In this document: positions 44,967 to 54,409 of the stretch, in pieces | Layout: the number at the start of each line of letters is the position of its first letter | How positions within the stretch are numbered: position 1 is the stretch's first letter | Source: Brachybacterium sp. FME24 | GTDB lineage: Bacteria; Actinomycetota; Actinomycetes; Actinomycetales; Dermabacteraceae | NCBI RefSeq assembly: GCF_014897705.1 | Contig: NZ_JABUXV010000013.1 | Coordinates: forward strand, 58,265-122,264 | Reading direction: 5' to 3' | DNA: 64,000 bases | The notes under the pieces: model-generated | Databases searched by the model: none | Seen by the model: only the letters and a program-made list of their open reading frames with translations | Told to the model about the DNA's origin: nothing | Made by a program: the position numbers and the translations under genes

Positions 44967-45025
44967 GGCCGCTGCTGCCTCTGCTGCCGTTGGCCGTGGC
45001 GGCCTCGTCCAGCTCGGGACACGAT

Positions 45026-45066
45026 ACGGGCGGGAACCCCGGTCTGTGACCGGCGCTCCCGCCCGT
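45026..45066. terminator. Bidirectional hairpin between the DUF4097 gene and acs
   Basis: A stem of ACGGGCGGGA (45026-45035) with TCCCGCCCGT (45057-45066), extended by CCGGT/ACCGG around the loop, lies between converging genes. Confidence 0.75.
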
Positions 45067-45104
45067 GCTCTGGGCCCGCGCTCAGCCTCGGCGCGGGGCG
45101 GGGA

Positions 45105-47087
45105 TCAGCTCCCCTTCCCGCTCAGTCCCTTCTGGATGAGGTCCATGACCGAGGCGTCGGCGAGGGTCTGGGTATCGCCGATCGTGCGGTTCTCGGCGAC
45201 GTCCCGCAGCAGGCGACGCATGATCTTGCCGGAGCGGGTCTTGGGCAGCTCCGAGACCACCAGCACCTTCTTGGGCCGGGCGATCGGACCGATCTCCTTA
45301 CCCACGTGCTTGCGCAGGATCTCGGCGGCCGCGTCCTCGCCGCCGGCGGCCTCGACCTCCTCGGCGGAGGAACCGCGCAGGATGACGAACGCGACCGGTG
45401 CCTGACCGGTGGTCTCGTCGTTCGCCCCCACGACAGCAGCCTCGGCGACCCAGTCATGACTGACCAGCGCGGATTCGATCTCCATGGTCGACAGCCGATG
45501 CCCGGAGACGTTCATGACATCATCCACACGCCCGAGCAGCCAGATGTCGCCGTCCTCGTCCCGCTTGGCACCATCACCGGCGAAGTAGCGCCCCTCGAAG
45601 CGTGACCAGTAGGTCTCCTTGAAGCGCTCCGGATCGCCCCAGATGCCTCGCAGCATCGCCGGCCACGGCTTGTCGAGCACCAGATATCCGCCCTCGCCGT
45701 TTGCCACGGGCTTCCCTGCCTCATCGAGGACGTCCGCGCTGATGCCCGGGAGCGCGACCTGGGCCGAGCCGGGCTTGGTGCCGGTGATGCCGGGCAGCGG
45801 CGAGATCATGATCGCCCCGGTCTCCGTCTGCCACCAGGTGTCCACGATCGGGCAGCGATCCCCGCCGATGACCCGGCGGTACCACATCCACGCCTCGGGG
45901 TTGATGGCCTCACCGACGCTGCCGAGCAGGCGCAGCGAGGACAGGTCGAACTTCCCCGGGATCTCCTCGCCCCACTTCATGGCGGTACGGATCGCGGTGG
46001 GCGAGGAGTAGAACTGCGTGACCTTGTACTTCTCGATGACCTCCCACCAGCGGCCCTGGTGCGGGGTGTCCGGGGTGCCCTCGTAGATCACCTGGGTGGT
46101 GCGGTTGGCCATGGGACCGTAGACCACGTAGGTATGACCGGTGACCCAGCCGACGTCCGCGGTGCACCAGAAGACGTCCGTGGACGGCTTGAGGTCGAAG
46201 ACGTTGCGATGGGTGTACGCGGCCTGGGTGAGGTAACCACCTGTGGTGTGGACGATGCCCTTGGGCTTTCCGGTGGTGCCCGAGGTGTACAGGATGTACA
46301 GCGGGTGCTCGGCCTCGACCCAGACGGGCTCATGCTGCGGCGAGGCGTTCTCGCGGGCCTCGTGCCACCACACATCGCGACCCTCCGTCCACTGGACGTC
46401 GCCGCCGGTGCGACGGACCACGAGGACCTTCTCGATCGACTTCCCGCCCGCGGCGAGCGCCTCGTCCACGGCGGGCTTCAAGGGCAGCTGCTTGCCGCGA
46501 CGGTTCTGACCGTCGGCGGTGATCACCACGCGCGCCTCGGCATCCTCGATACGGGAGCGCAGAGCGTCGGCGCTGAAGCCGCCGAACACCACCGAGTGCG
46601 GGGCGCCGATACGGGCGCAGGCCAGCATCGCGAACACAGCCTCGGGAATCATCGGCAGATATATGACGACCCGGTCGCCGGTCTTCACACCGAGGTCCGT
46701 CAGGACGTTCGCCATACGGCTGATCTCGTCCTTGACGTCGGCGTAGGTGAACTTCGCGTCGGAACCGTCCTCGTACTCGGCGAACAGGGCGACCTGGTCG
46801 CCGTGTCCGGACTCCACGTGGCGGTCCACGCAGTTGTAAGCCGCGTTCAACGTCCCGTCGGCGAACCAACGGGCGAAGGGCGGGTTGGACCAGTCCAGAG
46901 TCTCGGTGAACGGGGTCTTCCAGCTCAGCCCGCTGGCCCGCGCCCGCCAGAACGCCTCGGGGTCCCGCTCGGCCTCCTCGTAGAGAGACGGGCGCGCGAC
47001 CGCGTTCTGGACGAACTCGGAGGACGGGGAGAACGTACGGGTCTCCTGCGAAAGATTCTCGATCCCGGTGACGGCGTCGTCAGACAT
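45105..47087 (-). CDS. acs: Acetate--CoA ligase
   Basis: Activates acetate to acetyl-CoA through acetyl-AMP. The 660 residues match the family. Visible motifs are [14 protein letters not shown] (P-loop-like A3), [10 protein letters not shown] (A5), [20 protein letters not shown] (A8) and [11 protein letters not shown] (A10), with the catalytic lysine that acetylation inactivates in other bacteria. ATG 47087 follows AGGAG. It is monocistronic and converges on the DUF4097 gene. Confidence 0.97.
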   Translation of the reverse strand: MSDDAVTGIENLSQETRTFSPSSEFVQNAVARPSLYEEAERDPEAFWRARASGLSWKTPFTETLDWSNPPFARWFADGTLNAAYNCVDRHVESGHGDQVALFAEYEDGSDAKFTYADVKDEISRMANVLTDLGVKTGDRVVIYLPMIPEAVFAMLACARIGAPHSVVFGGFSADALRSRIEDAEARVVITADGQNRRGKQLPLKPAVDEALAAGGKSIEKVLVVRRTGGDVQWTEGRDVWWHEARENASPQHEPVWVEAEHPLYILYTSGTTGKPKGIVHTTGGYLTQAAYTHRNVFDLKPSTDVFWCTADVGWVTGHTYVVYGPMANRTTQVIYEGTPDTPHQGRWWEVIEKYKVTQFYSSPTAIRTAMKWGEEIPGKFDLSSLRLLGSVGEAINPEAWMWYRRVIGGDRCPIVDTWWQTETGAIMISPLPGITGTKPGSAQVALPGISADVLDEAGKPVANGEGGYLVLDKPWPAMLRGIWGDPERFKETYWSRFEGRYFAGDGAKRDEDGDIWLLGRVDDVMNVSGHRLSTMEIESALVSHDWVAEAAVVGANDETTGQAPVAFVILRGSSAEEVEAAGGEDAAAEILRKHVGKEIGPIARPKKVLVVSELPKTRSGKIMRRLLRDVAENRTIGDTQTLADASVMDLIQKGLSGKGS

Positions 47088-47224
47088 CAGCGCTCCTGCT
47101 ACACGGGCCCCGGGCGACCGGGGCGGAATGGACGCGTTCACCGTATCGCAGGAGATGCACGTCACGCGCACCGTCCACCGCGTGAGCACGGTGCTCGGCC
47201 ACCCCGGTGCCCGGTCCCGTGCCG

Positions 47225-48076
47225 TCAGCGCCAAGAACGGGAGTGGATCTCCACGTGCTCGCCGTCGGGGTCACTCACGTGCACGCTGCGCACACCGTCG
47301 CGGGCGACGACGCGGGCCGGATACCCGGCGGCGCTGAGCCGCTCGGCGAGCGCCTCGAGGTCCTCCGTGGTCTCGAAGCCGATCCGGACCAGCGAGACCT
47401 GCAGCTCCGGGTGCCCTGGGTCGCCGCCGGGCCGATGGGCCGCCTCGCCGTCAGCCGGTTCGTGCAGTCCGATGGCGCCGTGCCCGGGGTTCGCGAGCGC
47501 GCGGTACCAGTGGTTTCCCTCGTCGACCGGGGTAAAGCCGAGCGCGCCGAAGAACTCGACGTCGCACTCCCGCTGGGGACCGTCGGCGCTCGCGCGCACG
47601 GCGGTGACCGAGAGGCGCTCATCGGCACCTGCCCCGCTGTGGGCGAGGTAGCCGTAGTGGTCCTCCTGATCCTCGTTGATCCCGATGGCCTCGCCGTGAG
47701 GTCCGGTGATGTTCCCCTGGAGGCCGTAGCTCTCGTCCCAGACGGCGACCTCGAGACCGGCACTTCGGAGTTGCTCGGCGGCAGAGCCGGCTGCGGTCAC
47801 AGCCATGCTCAATTGGGTCTCGCCCGCTGGGGCGCCGGTGGCAGAGGCTGCGCCGGCGGCGTGCACCATCACCCGACCGCCCCCACCGGCCACGAGGTCG
47901 GCGAAGCCGTCGCCCTCAGTGGTGATCAGCGGCGCCATACCGAGGGTTCGCAGGAAGGTGATCAAGGCGGCCGGATCGGCGGTGAAGCGCAAGGGGAAGA
48001 CGGTGAAAGCGGCGGGCTCCGTCGTCGAGCGCTCGGACGAGGTGTCGGGCTGGGCGGGAACGGTGTGCTCGGTCAT
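47225..48076 (-). CDS. VOC (glyoxalase/dioxygenase-fold) family protein
   Basis: A 283-residue protein with two vicinal-oxygen-chelate modules. The first (about 18-140) ends [19 protein letters not shown]; the second (about 145-283) ends [18 protein letters not shown]. The repeated ...DPDG.-type strand endings are typical. GAGGAG precedes ATG 48076. The ribbon-helix-helix gene lies 10 bases upstream in the same orientation. It could be a metal-dependent lyase, dioxygenase or drug-binding protein; substrate is unknown. Confidence 0.82.
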   Translation of the reverse strand: MTEHTVPAQPDTSSERSTTEPAAFTVFPLRFTADPAALITFLRTLGMAPLITTEGDGFADLVAGGGGRVMVHAAGAASATGAPAGETQLSMAVTAAGSAAEQLRSAGLEVAVWDESYGLQGNITGPHGEAIGINEDQEDHYGYLAHSGAGADERLSVTAVRASADGPQRECDVEFFGALGFTPVDEGNHWYRALANPGHGAIGLHEPADGEAAHRPGGDPGHPELQVSLVRIGFETTEDLEALAERLSAAGYPARVVARDGVRSVHVSDPDGEHVEIHSRSWR

Positions 48077-48086
48077 CGTGGGCTCC

Positions 48087-48275
48087 TCAGGCATCGTTGC
48101 GGTGGGAATCGGACGGGGTCGAGAGGTACTGCGACAGAGCTCGCTCGACGAGGGCGCTGAGGCTGGTGGACTCGTCGATCGCGCGGTGCTTGACCGCGAC
48201 CACGAGGTCCTTGGGCAAGTACACGTTGAATTGCGACTTGGGCGGAGGGACGGACGGAATCGAGCTTTCTACCAT
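48087..48275 (-). CDS. Ribbon-helix-helix (CopG/Arc-type) DNA-binding protein
   Basis: A 62-residue protein. The strand [11 protein letters not shown] (residues 14-24) is followed by two helices ([11 protein letters not shown], then [14 protein letters not shown]), the RHH dimer fold. Its start codon sits 6 bases after TAGCAT, so its message is probably leaderless, and there is no Shine-Dalgarno sequence. It is co-transcribed with the VOC gene and probably controls it and itself, likely from the repeated GCTAGCATGC sites. The partner is not a toxin, so this is not an ordinary toxin-antitoxin pair. Confidence 0.85.
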   Translation of the reverse strand: MVESSIPSVPPPKSQFNVYLPKDLVVAVKHRAIDESTSLSALVERALSQYLSTPSDSHRNDA

Positions 48276-48565
48276 GACTGCATGCTAGCTCTTGTGGCAT
48301 CAAGATCAACGGGGTCGAAGCACCGAACTTCCTCCATCAGGGTCCAGGGGTTCACAGAAGAAGTGAGTCCCATCGGATCGATAGACCCCCGCACCGGAAA
48401 GACCGTCCTGCGCGCCGGTCCGAGATTCGGATTGTCGATATGGCGATTCATGTCGAACTCCTTGAGTGATGCCGCTCTGTGGATTGAAGAGCGGATGGCG
48501 AGGCGTCCGGGCTGTGCGCACATCGAACCGCCCCGAGACACGAACACCTCATCATCCCTCGACAT
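48269..48565 (-). CDS. Small ORF of unknown function with a strong leaderless promoter
   Basis: A 98-codon ORF whose ATG follows TAGCAT by 6 bases. No domain is recognised; codon use is less G+C-biased at third positions than in neighbours, which weakens the case for a real protein. Its last codons run through the promoter of the ribbon-helix-helix gene and its TAG stop overlaps that gene's start. It could instead be an untranslated or degenerate segment. A methionine at codon 39 ([12 protein letters not shown]) is an alternative start. Confidence 0.35.
   Translation of the reverse strand: MSRDDEVFVSRGGSMCAQPGRLAIRSSIHRAASLKEFDMNRHIDNPNLGPARRTVFPVRGSIDPMGLTSSVNPWTLMEEVRCFDPVDLDATRASMQSW
48282..48309 (-). 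promoter_or_regulatory. Leaderless promoter of the RHH-VOC operon
   Basis: On the minus strand TTGATC (48304-48309), 16 bases, TAGCAT (48282-48287), then 6 bases (GCAGTC) to ATG 48275. The block CTAGCATGC-GTCATG recurs at 48563-48578. Confidence 0.7.
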
Positions 48566-48571
48566 GACAGC

Positions 48572-48599
48572 ATGCTAGCAATCTAGACACTGTTGTCAA
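48572..48599 (-). promoter_or_regulatory. Second, near-identical leaderless promoter
   Basis: On the minus strand a consensus TTGACA (48594-48599), 16 bases, TAGCAT (48572-48577), then GCTGTC to ATG 48565. Spacing and the start-proximal block match the promoter at 48282-48309 except for one base. Confidence 0.75.
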
Positions 48600-48782
48600 G
48601 GGAGCCCCGTACGAAGCGCTCTTCGTGGTCACGGACGCTCCGTCAACGCAAAGGGGACTATCGTGCGATGGCATGGCCCGTGACCTCGATCCGACGACGC
48701 AGCTCACCGGCACGAGCACGCACTTCCTCGACGGGCGCCGATACCCCAGGCCGGCCGCGGTGCGCACAGGGCGGCGGCGCCG

Positions 48783-49583
48783 ATGATCGTCCTCACCGGA
48801 GCCACGGGTGGAATCGGCACAGCTGTGGCGACTGCTCTCGCGGACCGCGGCGAGCACCTCGTGCTGACCGCGCGCGACGAACCACGACTCCAAGCTCTGG
48901 CCGAGCGGGTCCGCGCCCTTGGCGGCAGCGCTGTCGTCCGTCCCTGCGATCTGCGGGACCAGGACGCCGTCGCGGAGCTCGCCGCGTACATCCTCGCGGA
49001 GGACGGTGTCCCCGAGGCCGTGCTCTCCCTGGCTGGGCACTCCATCCACCGCGGGCTCACGGCGAGCTTCGGGCGCCCCCACGATCTGGTGCGGCTCAGT
49101 GGCACGAACATGCTGGGACCGGCCACGTTGATCCTCGCAGTGCTCGAGCCGATGTGCGCGGCAGGGCACGGTCGTATCGTCGCCGTCACCAGTGCCGCAA
49201 CTCGCATCCCGACGCCCGCCTGGGCTGCCTATGGGTCCTCGAAGGCGGGCCTGGACACCTGGCTGCGCGCCATCCGACCTGACGCTGCTGCTCACGGCGT
49301 GGGCGTGGCGATCGTGGAGATGCCGCTGGTGGCGACCACGATGGCTGCACCGACCTACGGCGCCGCGCCGCGCGGCGCGCTCACTGCGCACCAGGCCGCC
49401 CAGCGAGTGCTGCGCGCCCTGGACTCCCGGCGCAGTCTGATCTCCCCGGGGTGGGCCCGCCTCGGCGCTGTCCTGTCCCAGGCTGCTCCGACTCTCGCAG
49501 CTCGGGCCGCGGGAGCCGGGGGCCGGGCCGCGCAGAGACTGTCGCGCCGCACTCGGCAGCACCGACAAGGACAGGTGCGATGA
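48783..49583 (+). CDS. Short-chain dehydrogenase/reductase
   Basis: A 266-residue classical SDR. The cofactor motif TGATGGIG is at residues 5-12, and PCDLRDQDAVAE near 57-68 binds the adenine ring. The catalytic Ser is in VTSAATR, with Tyr and Lys in AAYGSSK. The usual NNAG is replaced by SLAG. A basic, alanine-rich C-terminus of about 45 residues extends past the SDR core. Its stop overlaps the AMP-binding gene (ATGA), so the two probably act in sequence. Substrate unknown. Confidence 0.88.
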   Translation: MIVLTGATGGIGTAVATALADRGEHLVLTARDEPRLQALAERVRALGGSAVVRPCDLRDQDAVAELAAYILAEDGVPEAVLSLAGHSIHRGLTASFGRPHDLVRLSGTNMLGPATLILAVLEPMCAAGHGRIVAVTSAATRIPTPAWAAYGSSKAGLDTWLRAIRPDAAAHGVGVAIVEMPLVATTMAAPTYGAAPRGALTAHQAAQRVLRALDSRRSLISPGWARLGAVLSQAAPTLAARAAGAGGRAAQRLSRRTRQHRQGQVR

Positions 49584-50698
49584 GACTGCTCCAGGCATCC
49601 ACCGCCCTGCGTGCGCGGGCCGCGCTGCGCCCGCATTCGGTCGTGATCACTGATCGTTTCGGGACGTTGAGCGCAGCCGAGCTGCTCGCGCAGGCGCAGC
49701 TGCACGGTCACCGCGGCGGTCGCGATCCGCGCGGCGCCGGCGGCCCGCGGTGGGATCTGCTCCCGCCTGACGCCCCGATGCGGCAGGTCCTGGTGACCGC
49801 GCTCGCCTCGCACGGCGCGCTGGAGCTGCGCTCCAGCGGCAGCACCGGCCGGGCGCGCAGTCAGCGACGTGGCCCCCTCTCCGCCACCCAGCTCTCCTGC
49901 CTTGCGGATCTCGCCCGTCGCATCGGTCTGCGTCCGGGCCGACGGGTGGCGAGCGCCGCACCGGGTGTCCACGGGCACGGATTGCTGGTGGCACTCGGTG
50001 CGCTCGCTCTCGGTGCTCCGCTGGTCGACCTCTCCCACCTGCCGGCTGCATCGAAGGTGGCCCTGCTGCATCGCACCGAGGTCGCCGTCCTGACCGGTGT
50101 GCCCGTGCACCTGGTGGATCTGATGGAGGCGGATCAGGAGCTCGGCGCCAACCGCCCACTGCGGATCCCGCGAATCGTCTCCGGTTCGGACCAGCTCCAG
50201 CCCACTCTGCAGGCGGACCTCGCCCGGCACTTCCAGTCCCGGGTCCACGACGTCTACGGCACCACGGAGACGGGACCTCTCGCCGTCGACGGGCGCCCGT
50301 TGCGGGGCGTGCATCTGCAGGAGCGGGATGGCCTGCTGCTCGCTCGTACCCCGTTCACCGGCGGCCGCACCCTGACCACCGACCGCGGCCGGATCGACCC
50401 TGACGGCACGATCGAGGTGACCGGACGAGCGGACGGCACGATCTCCTCAGGGGGGATGCTGCATGATCCCGCTGCGGTGGTGCGGCTGCTGCGCTCCCGC
50501 CCCGGGATCACCGCGGTGCAGCTGCGCGTGGTGCCCGACGAACGCTTCGGCTCCCGCACGATCGCCGAGGTCACCTGCGCGGACGTGCCTCCCGCAGGCG
50601 GGGCTCCGCGCCCTGAGGAGCTGCGTGCTCTGGTGCGGGACCGCCTCGGTGCGGCAGCGGTGCCGCGCGAGGTGCGCTTCAGCAGTCGGGAACGCTGA
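49580..50698 (+). CDS. Compact AMP-binding (adenylate-forming) protein
   Basis: At 372 residues this is well short of the 500-550 usual for acyl-CoA ligases. It has [10 protein letters not shown] near residues 84-93 (the A3 loop, lacking the usual final Pro-Lys) and YGTTETG (A5). [20 protein letters not shown] (A7-A8) also matches. The C-terminus ends [12 protein letters not shown] without the A10 lysine that normally completes adenylation. It may perform a restricted reaction or be degenerate in activity. It is coupled to the SDR and overlaps convergent sdaA by 20 bases. Confidence 0.8.
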   Translation: MRLLQASTALRARAALRPHSVVITDRFGTLSAAELLAQAQLHGHRGGRDPRGAGGPRWDLLPPDAPMRQVLVTALASHGALELRSSGSTGRARSQRRGPLSATQLSCLADLARRIGLRPGRRVASAAPGVHGHGLLVALGALALGAPLVDLSHLPAASKVALLHRTEVAVLTGVPVHLVDLMEADQELGANRPLRIPRIVSGSDQLQPTLQADLARHFQSRVHDVYGTTETGPLAVDGRPLRGVHLQERDGLLLARTPFTGGRTLTTDRGRIDPDGTIEVTGRADGTISSGGMLHDPAAVVRLLRSRPGITAVQLRVVPDERFGSRTIAEVTCADVPPAGGAPRPEELRALVRDRLGAAAVPREVRFSSRER

Positions 50699-52073
50699 CG
50701 GGCACCGCGGTGACCGCGAGCCCGCCCATCGCGGTCTCCTTGTATCGGGCGTTCATGTCCCTGCCGGTCTGGCGCATGGTCTCGATGACCGTGTCCAGGG
50801 AGATGAAGTGCTCTCCGGTGCCGCGCAGCGCGAAGCGAGCGGCGGTGATCGCTTTGACCGCGGCCATGGCATTGCGCTCGATGCAGGGGACCTGCACCAG
50901 GCCCCCCACCGGATCGCAGGTCAGGCCGAGGTTGTGCTCCATGGCGATCTCCGCGGCGTTCTCCACCTGGGCGGGCTTGCCCCCCATCGCCTCGCACAGC
51001 GCGGCAGCGGCCATGGAGCAGGCAGAGCCGACCTCGCCCTGGCAGCCGACCTCCGCACCGGAGATCGAGGCGTGCTCCTTGTACAGGGACCCGATCGCGC
51101 CGGCGGTCAGCAGGAAGCGCACGGCGATCTCGTCAGGATCGACGCCCTCGATATACGTGGTCGCGAAGTACAGGACGGCGGGAATGATGCCGGCGGCGCC
51201 ATTGGTGGGGGCGGTGACGACCCGACCGCCGGCGGCGTTCTCCTCGTTCACCGCGAGTGCCGCGAGCGAGACCCACTCGAAGGCATTCATCGGCAGCCGC
51301 ACCGGGTCCTCGGCGCTCAGCGAGTCGTACCAGGAGGCGGCGCGGCGTTTGACCTCGAGACCGCCGGGCAGGGTCCCGCCGGTACGGGTGCCCAGCTCGA
51401 TGCAGTCGCTCATCGCCTGCCAGATGGCGAGGGCCCCGGCGCGGATGTCCTCGTCGCTGCGCCATTGGCGCTCACGCAGGAGCATCGCCTCGGAGACGGA
51501 GATCCCCCGGTCCTCGCACACCCGCAGCAGCTCGTCGCCGGTGGTGAAGATCGCGCGACCCTCGCCTTCGGCCGCGACCTCGGCGATCGACTGGTCCATA
51601 TCGGCCTCGTCGACGACGAAACCGCCGCCGACGGAGAACATCGGCCGTCGCACCAGCTCCTGGCCCTGCGCGTCCAGCGCCAGGAAGGTCATGCCGTTGG
51701 AGTGCTGGGGCAGGAAGGTCAGGGGGTGCAGAACGATCGAGGAGGGGCGCAGGCTGACCGGCAGGGTTCCGTCGAGCAGCAGGCCGCCCTCGGCCTCGAT
51801 CCGTGCCACCCGTGCGCGACCGGCGATCGGGTCGACCTTCTCGGGGTCGGCGCCCTCCAGGCCCATGACCACGGCATCCAAGGTCCCGTGCCCCTCCCCG
51901 GTGGCGGCCAGCGAGCCGTACAGGTGCACCTCGACATCGACCACACGCGGGCCCGTCGCCGGACCTCCGAGGACCTCGTGGGCGAACTGCGCCGCAGCCC
52001 GCATGGGCCCCACGGTGTGGGAGCTCGAGGGGCCGATCCCGATCTTGAACAGGTCGAACGTACTGATACTCAC
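50679..52073 (-). CDS. sdaA: L-serine dehydratase, single-chain iron-sulfur type
   Basis: Deaminates L-serine to pyruvate. The 464-residue protein has the beta domain start [13 protein letters not shown] (residues 12-24) and the alpha domain with [16 protein letters not shown], then [18 protein letters not shown], whose cysteines ligate the 4Fe-4S cluster. Its stop lies inside the convergent AMP-binding gene, and its start overlaps the upstream helicase stop (ATGA). Confidence 0.96.
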   Translation of the reverse strand: MSISTFDLFKIGIGPSSSHTVGPMRAAAQFAHEVLGGPATGPRVVDVEVHLYGSLAATGEGHGTLDAVVMGLEGADPEKVDPIAGRARVARIEAEGGLLLDGTLPVSLRPSSIVLHPLTFLPQHSNGMTFLALDAQGQELVRRPMFSVGGGFVVDEADMDQSIAEVAAEGEGRAIFTTGDELLRVCEDRGISVSEAMLLRERQWRSDEDIRAGALAIWQAMSDCIELGTRTGGTLPGGLEVKRRAASWYDSLSAEDPVRLPMNAFEWVSLAALAVNEENAAGGRVVTAPTNGAAGIIPAVLYFATTYIEGVDPDEIAVRFLLTAGAIGSLYKEHASISGAEVGCQGEVGSACSMAAAALCEAMGGKPAQVENAAEIAMEHNLGLTCDPVGGLVQVPCIERNAMAAVKAITAARFALRGTGEHFISLDTVIETMRQTGRDMNARYKETAMGGLAVTAVPVSVPDC

Positions 52074-53815
52074 CGGGAGCCGCCCCGTCGCGGGGGTTGG
52101 GACTGGCCACCGGAGCGACCCCGAGCCCCTCCAGTGTCGGCGCCGCCCTTGCCCTTCTTCCCGGGCCGTCCCGCAGTCTCACTCCGGCTGCCCTTGCCGC
52201 TGCGTGCGCCGGGACCGCGGCTCTGATCCTCACGGCCCTGGCTGTCGCGACCCTGACCCTCTCGCCCCGGACGACCTCCGGACCGCTCCTCGCTGCGCTG
52301 GGCGCGTCGGCCACCTCCGTCACGGCCTCCCGCATCACGACCTCCCGCGGCGCGGGAGCCCCCGGAGCGGCCGCTTCCGCCCTGGCCGCCGCGACCGCGA
52401 GCACCCCCGGTCGGCGTGCCGGCGCCACGGCCCCGACCGCCTCGGGCACCGCCGCGACCACTGCCGGGTTCGCGCTCGGGCTCCTCCTCCCAGGAGGCTC
52501 GACGCTCCTCATTGGAGCGTCGCTCCTCGGCACGACGGGAGTCAGCGCCGCTGGTGCGCTTGATGTCGAGCTTGCGCGGTGCGCCCTTGTACTTCACGAG
52601 TGCCGGGTCCTCGGTGGGGACTCCGGCGGGGGCACGCCCGCCGAGCGGAGCGAGCGCCGGTTCCTCGGCACTGGCGACGTCGGCCCAGGTCGCCTCGACG
52701 TCGGCCTCTGCCACGATGCGTCGGGTCTTGGATTTCTGGTGCGGCAGAGCGAGGGTGACCACGGCGCCCGTCGCGCCCGCGCGAGCGGTGCGGCCGGAAC
52801 GATGGACGTATTCCTTGAGGTCATCGGACGGGTCGACATGGACGACCATGGTCACGTCATCGATGTGGAGACCACGAGCGGCGACGTCGGTCGCGACCAG
52901 CACCGGGTAGGCGCCCTGGCGGAATCCGGCCAGCACATTGGTGCGCAGGCCCTGCTGCTTGTTGCCGTGCAGGGCCGCCGCGGCGACCCCGACCTCGACC
53001 AGCTCCTGCGCGACGCGTTCGGCGCCGAGCTGGGTGCGGGTGAACATCAGCGTGCGCCCCTTGCGCGCCCCGAGCTGTGCGGTGACCTCGCGCTTCGCGG
53101 ACGGCTCGATGGCGAGCACATGGTGATCCATCGTCGTCACCGCGGCGGAGACCGGGGTGGTCTCGTGGGTCACGGGGTCGACCAGGAACGCATCGACGAT
53201 GTCTTCGACCTGACCATCGAGCGTGGCCGAGAACAGCATCTTCTGGGTGCCCATCGGGATGGCCGCGAGGATGTCGCGCACGTCGGGCAGGAAGCCGAGG
53301 TCCGCCATGTGGTCGGCCTCGTCGATGACCGTGGTCTCCACCAGGTCCAGCTGCAGCGCACCGCGCTGGACGAGATCGATCAGACGACCCGGCGTGGCCA
53401 CGACGATCGAGACCCCGCGCGAGACCGCATCGGCCTGCTTCTCGATGTTCATGCCGCCGGAGACCAGCTGCGCCTTGAGACCCACTGCGCGGGCGAACGG
53501 GTGGATGGTGTCGACGACCTGCACGGCGAGTTCGCGGGTAGGCACCAGCACCACGCCCAGAGGCCGCTTGCGGTGCACCTTGCGACCGCGGAATCGGGAG
53601 GCCATCGCGAGGGTGAAGGCGAGGGTCTTGCCCGAGCCGGTCTCGGCTCGGGCGAGCACGTCACGACCGGCGAGCGCATCGGGCAGGATCACGGACTGGA
53701 TCTCGAAGGCACGCTCGAACCCCTGGTCGGCGAGTACGCCGATCAGCTCATCGGGCAGAGCCATGTCCTCGAATCGCTCCAGAGAAGTGGTGGAGCGACG
53801 ACGGGACTTGGGCAT
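52070..53815 (-). CDS. DEAD-box RNA helicase with RGG-rich tail
   Basis: A 581-residue RNA helicase. The Q motif is around residues 33-40, motif I AETGSGKT at 57-64, motif II DEAD in VIDEADHM, motif III SAT, and motif [12 protein letters not shown]. From about residue 415 the tail is low-complexity, with many Arg-Gly and Gly-Gly repeats and Ser/Asp/Glu, probably RNA-binding and disordered. Family members act in ribosome assembly and cold adaptation. sdaA follows with a 4-base overlap. Confidence 0.94.
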   Translation of the reverse strand: MPKSRRRSTTSLERFEDMALPDELIGVLADQGFERAFEIQSVILPDALAGRDVLARAETGSGKTLAFTLAMASRFRGRKVHRKRPLGVVLVPTRELAVQVVDTIHPFARAVGLKAQLVSGGMNIEKQADAVSRGVSIVVATPGRLIDLVQRGALQLDLVETTVIDEADHMADLGFLPDVRDILAAIPMGTQKMLFSATLDGQVEDIVDAFLVDPVTHETTPVSAAVTTMDHHVLAIEPSAKREVTAQLGARKGRTLMFTRTQLGAERVAQELVEVGVAAAALHGNKQQGLRTNVLAGFRQGAYPVLVATDVAARGLHIDDVTMVVHVDPSDDLKEYVHRSGRTARAGATGAVVTLALPHQKSKTRRIVAEADVEATWADVASAEEPALAPLGGRAPAGVPTEDPALVKYKGAPRKLDIKRTSGADSRRAEERRSNEERRASWEEEPEREPGSGRGGARGGRGRGAGTPTGGARGRGGQGGSGRSGGSRAAGGRDAGGRDGGGRRAQRSEERSGGRPGREGQGRDSQGREDQSRGPGARSGKGSRSETAGRPGKKGKGGADTGGARGRSGGQSQPPRRGGSR

Positions 53816-53887
53816 GGGGTGATCCTCCTGACGATACGGACACGACCATCATCGCGCATAGGCGACTCATGGGAGACTGGACCCACG

Positions 53888-54313
53888 ATGTTGCGCACTC
53901 TCATGACTTCGAAGATCCACCGGGCCACGGTCACGCAGGCGGACCTGCATTACGTGGGCTCGGTGACGATCGACCCCGACCTCACCGAGGCCGCCGGCAT
54001 GGTCGAGAACGAGCAGGTCACGATTGTGGACATCACCAATGGTCAGCGCCTGATCACCTATGTGATCGACGGTGAGCGCGGCAGCGGCGTGATCGGCATC
54101 AACGGTGCGGCGGCCCATCTGGTCGGTCCCGGCGATCTCGTGATCCTCATGGCCTACGGGCAGCTCGACGAGACCGAAGTCTCCACCCACCGCCCCCGCG
54201 TGGTGCACGTGGATGAGAGCAACCGCATCGTCGCGACCGGCGATGACGGTGCCGAGCCCGTCCCCGGCATGCCCGATCAGATCTGCGGTCGCGAGTCCCA
54301 CGGACTTCGCTGA
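53888..54313 (+). CDS. panD: Aspartate 1-decarboxylase
   Basis: Makes beta-alanine for pantothenate with a pyruvoyl cofactor formed by self-cleavage. The 141-residue proenzyme has the cleavage site Gly24-Ser25 in YVGSVTID. Other family blocks are [15 protein letters not shown] and [10 protein letters not shown]. The ATG at 53888 follows GGGAG. It is unlinked from panC (19295-20200). Confidence 0.97.
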   Translation: MLRTLMTSKIHRATVTQADLHYVGSVTIDPDLTEAAGMVENEQVTIVDITNGQRLITYVIDGERGSGVIGINGAAAHLVGPGDLVILMAYGQLDETEVSTHRPRVVHVDESNRIVATGDDGAEPVPGMPDQICGRESHGLR

Positions 54314-54376
54314 GGATCTGTGCCGCGCACTGGACGCGGGAAGCCCCTTTCCCAGCTGCGGTCTAGTATTGCGCAG

Positions 54377-54409
54377 GTGACCACGCCCCTGCCCCGTTCC
54401 CTGCCGTGA
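54377..54409 (+). CDS. Possible 10-codon leader ORF coupled to the AEC transporter
   Basis: GTG 54377 opens ten codons (MTTPLPRSLP) ending in TGA that overlaps the transporter's GTG start by 4 bases. TAGTAT (54364-54369) is 7 bases upstream, suggesting a leaderless message. The transporter start has no Shine-Dalgarno sequence of its own, so coupling through this ORF is plausible but unproven. Confidence 0.4.
   Translation: MTTPLPRSLP

Noticed and set aside
48087..48275. A toxin-antitoxin system based on the ribbon-helix-helix protein.
   Set aside because: The co-transcribed partner is a 283-residue VOC protein, not a toxin; no RelE, VapC or similar product is encoded nearby.
52090..52570. 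Dense GGC/CGC-type repeats resembling a repeat array or an additional plus-strand gene.
   Set aside because: They are the antisense of the Arg-Gly-rich low-complexity tail of the DEAD-box helicase; there are no uniform spacers, so not CRISPR.
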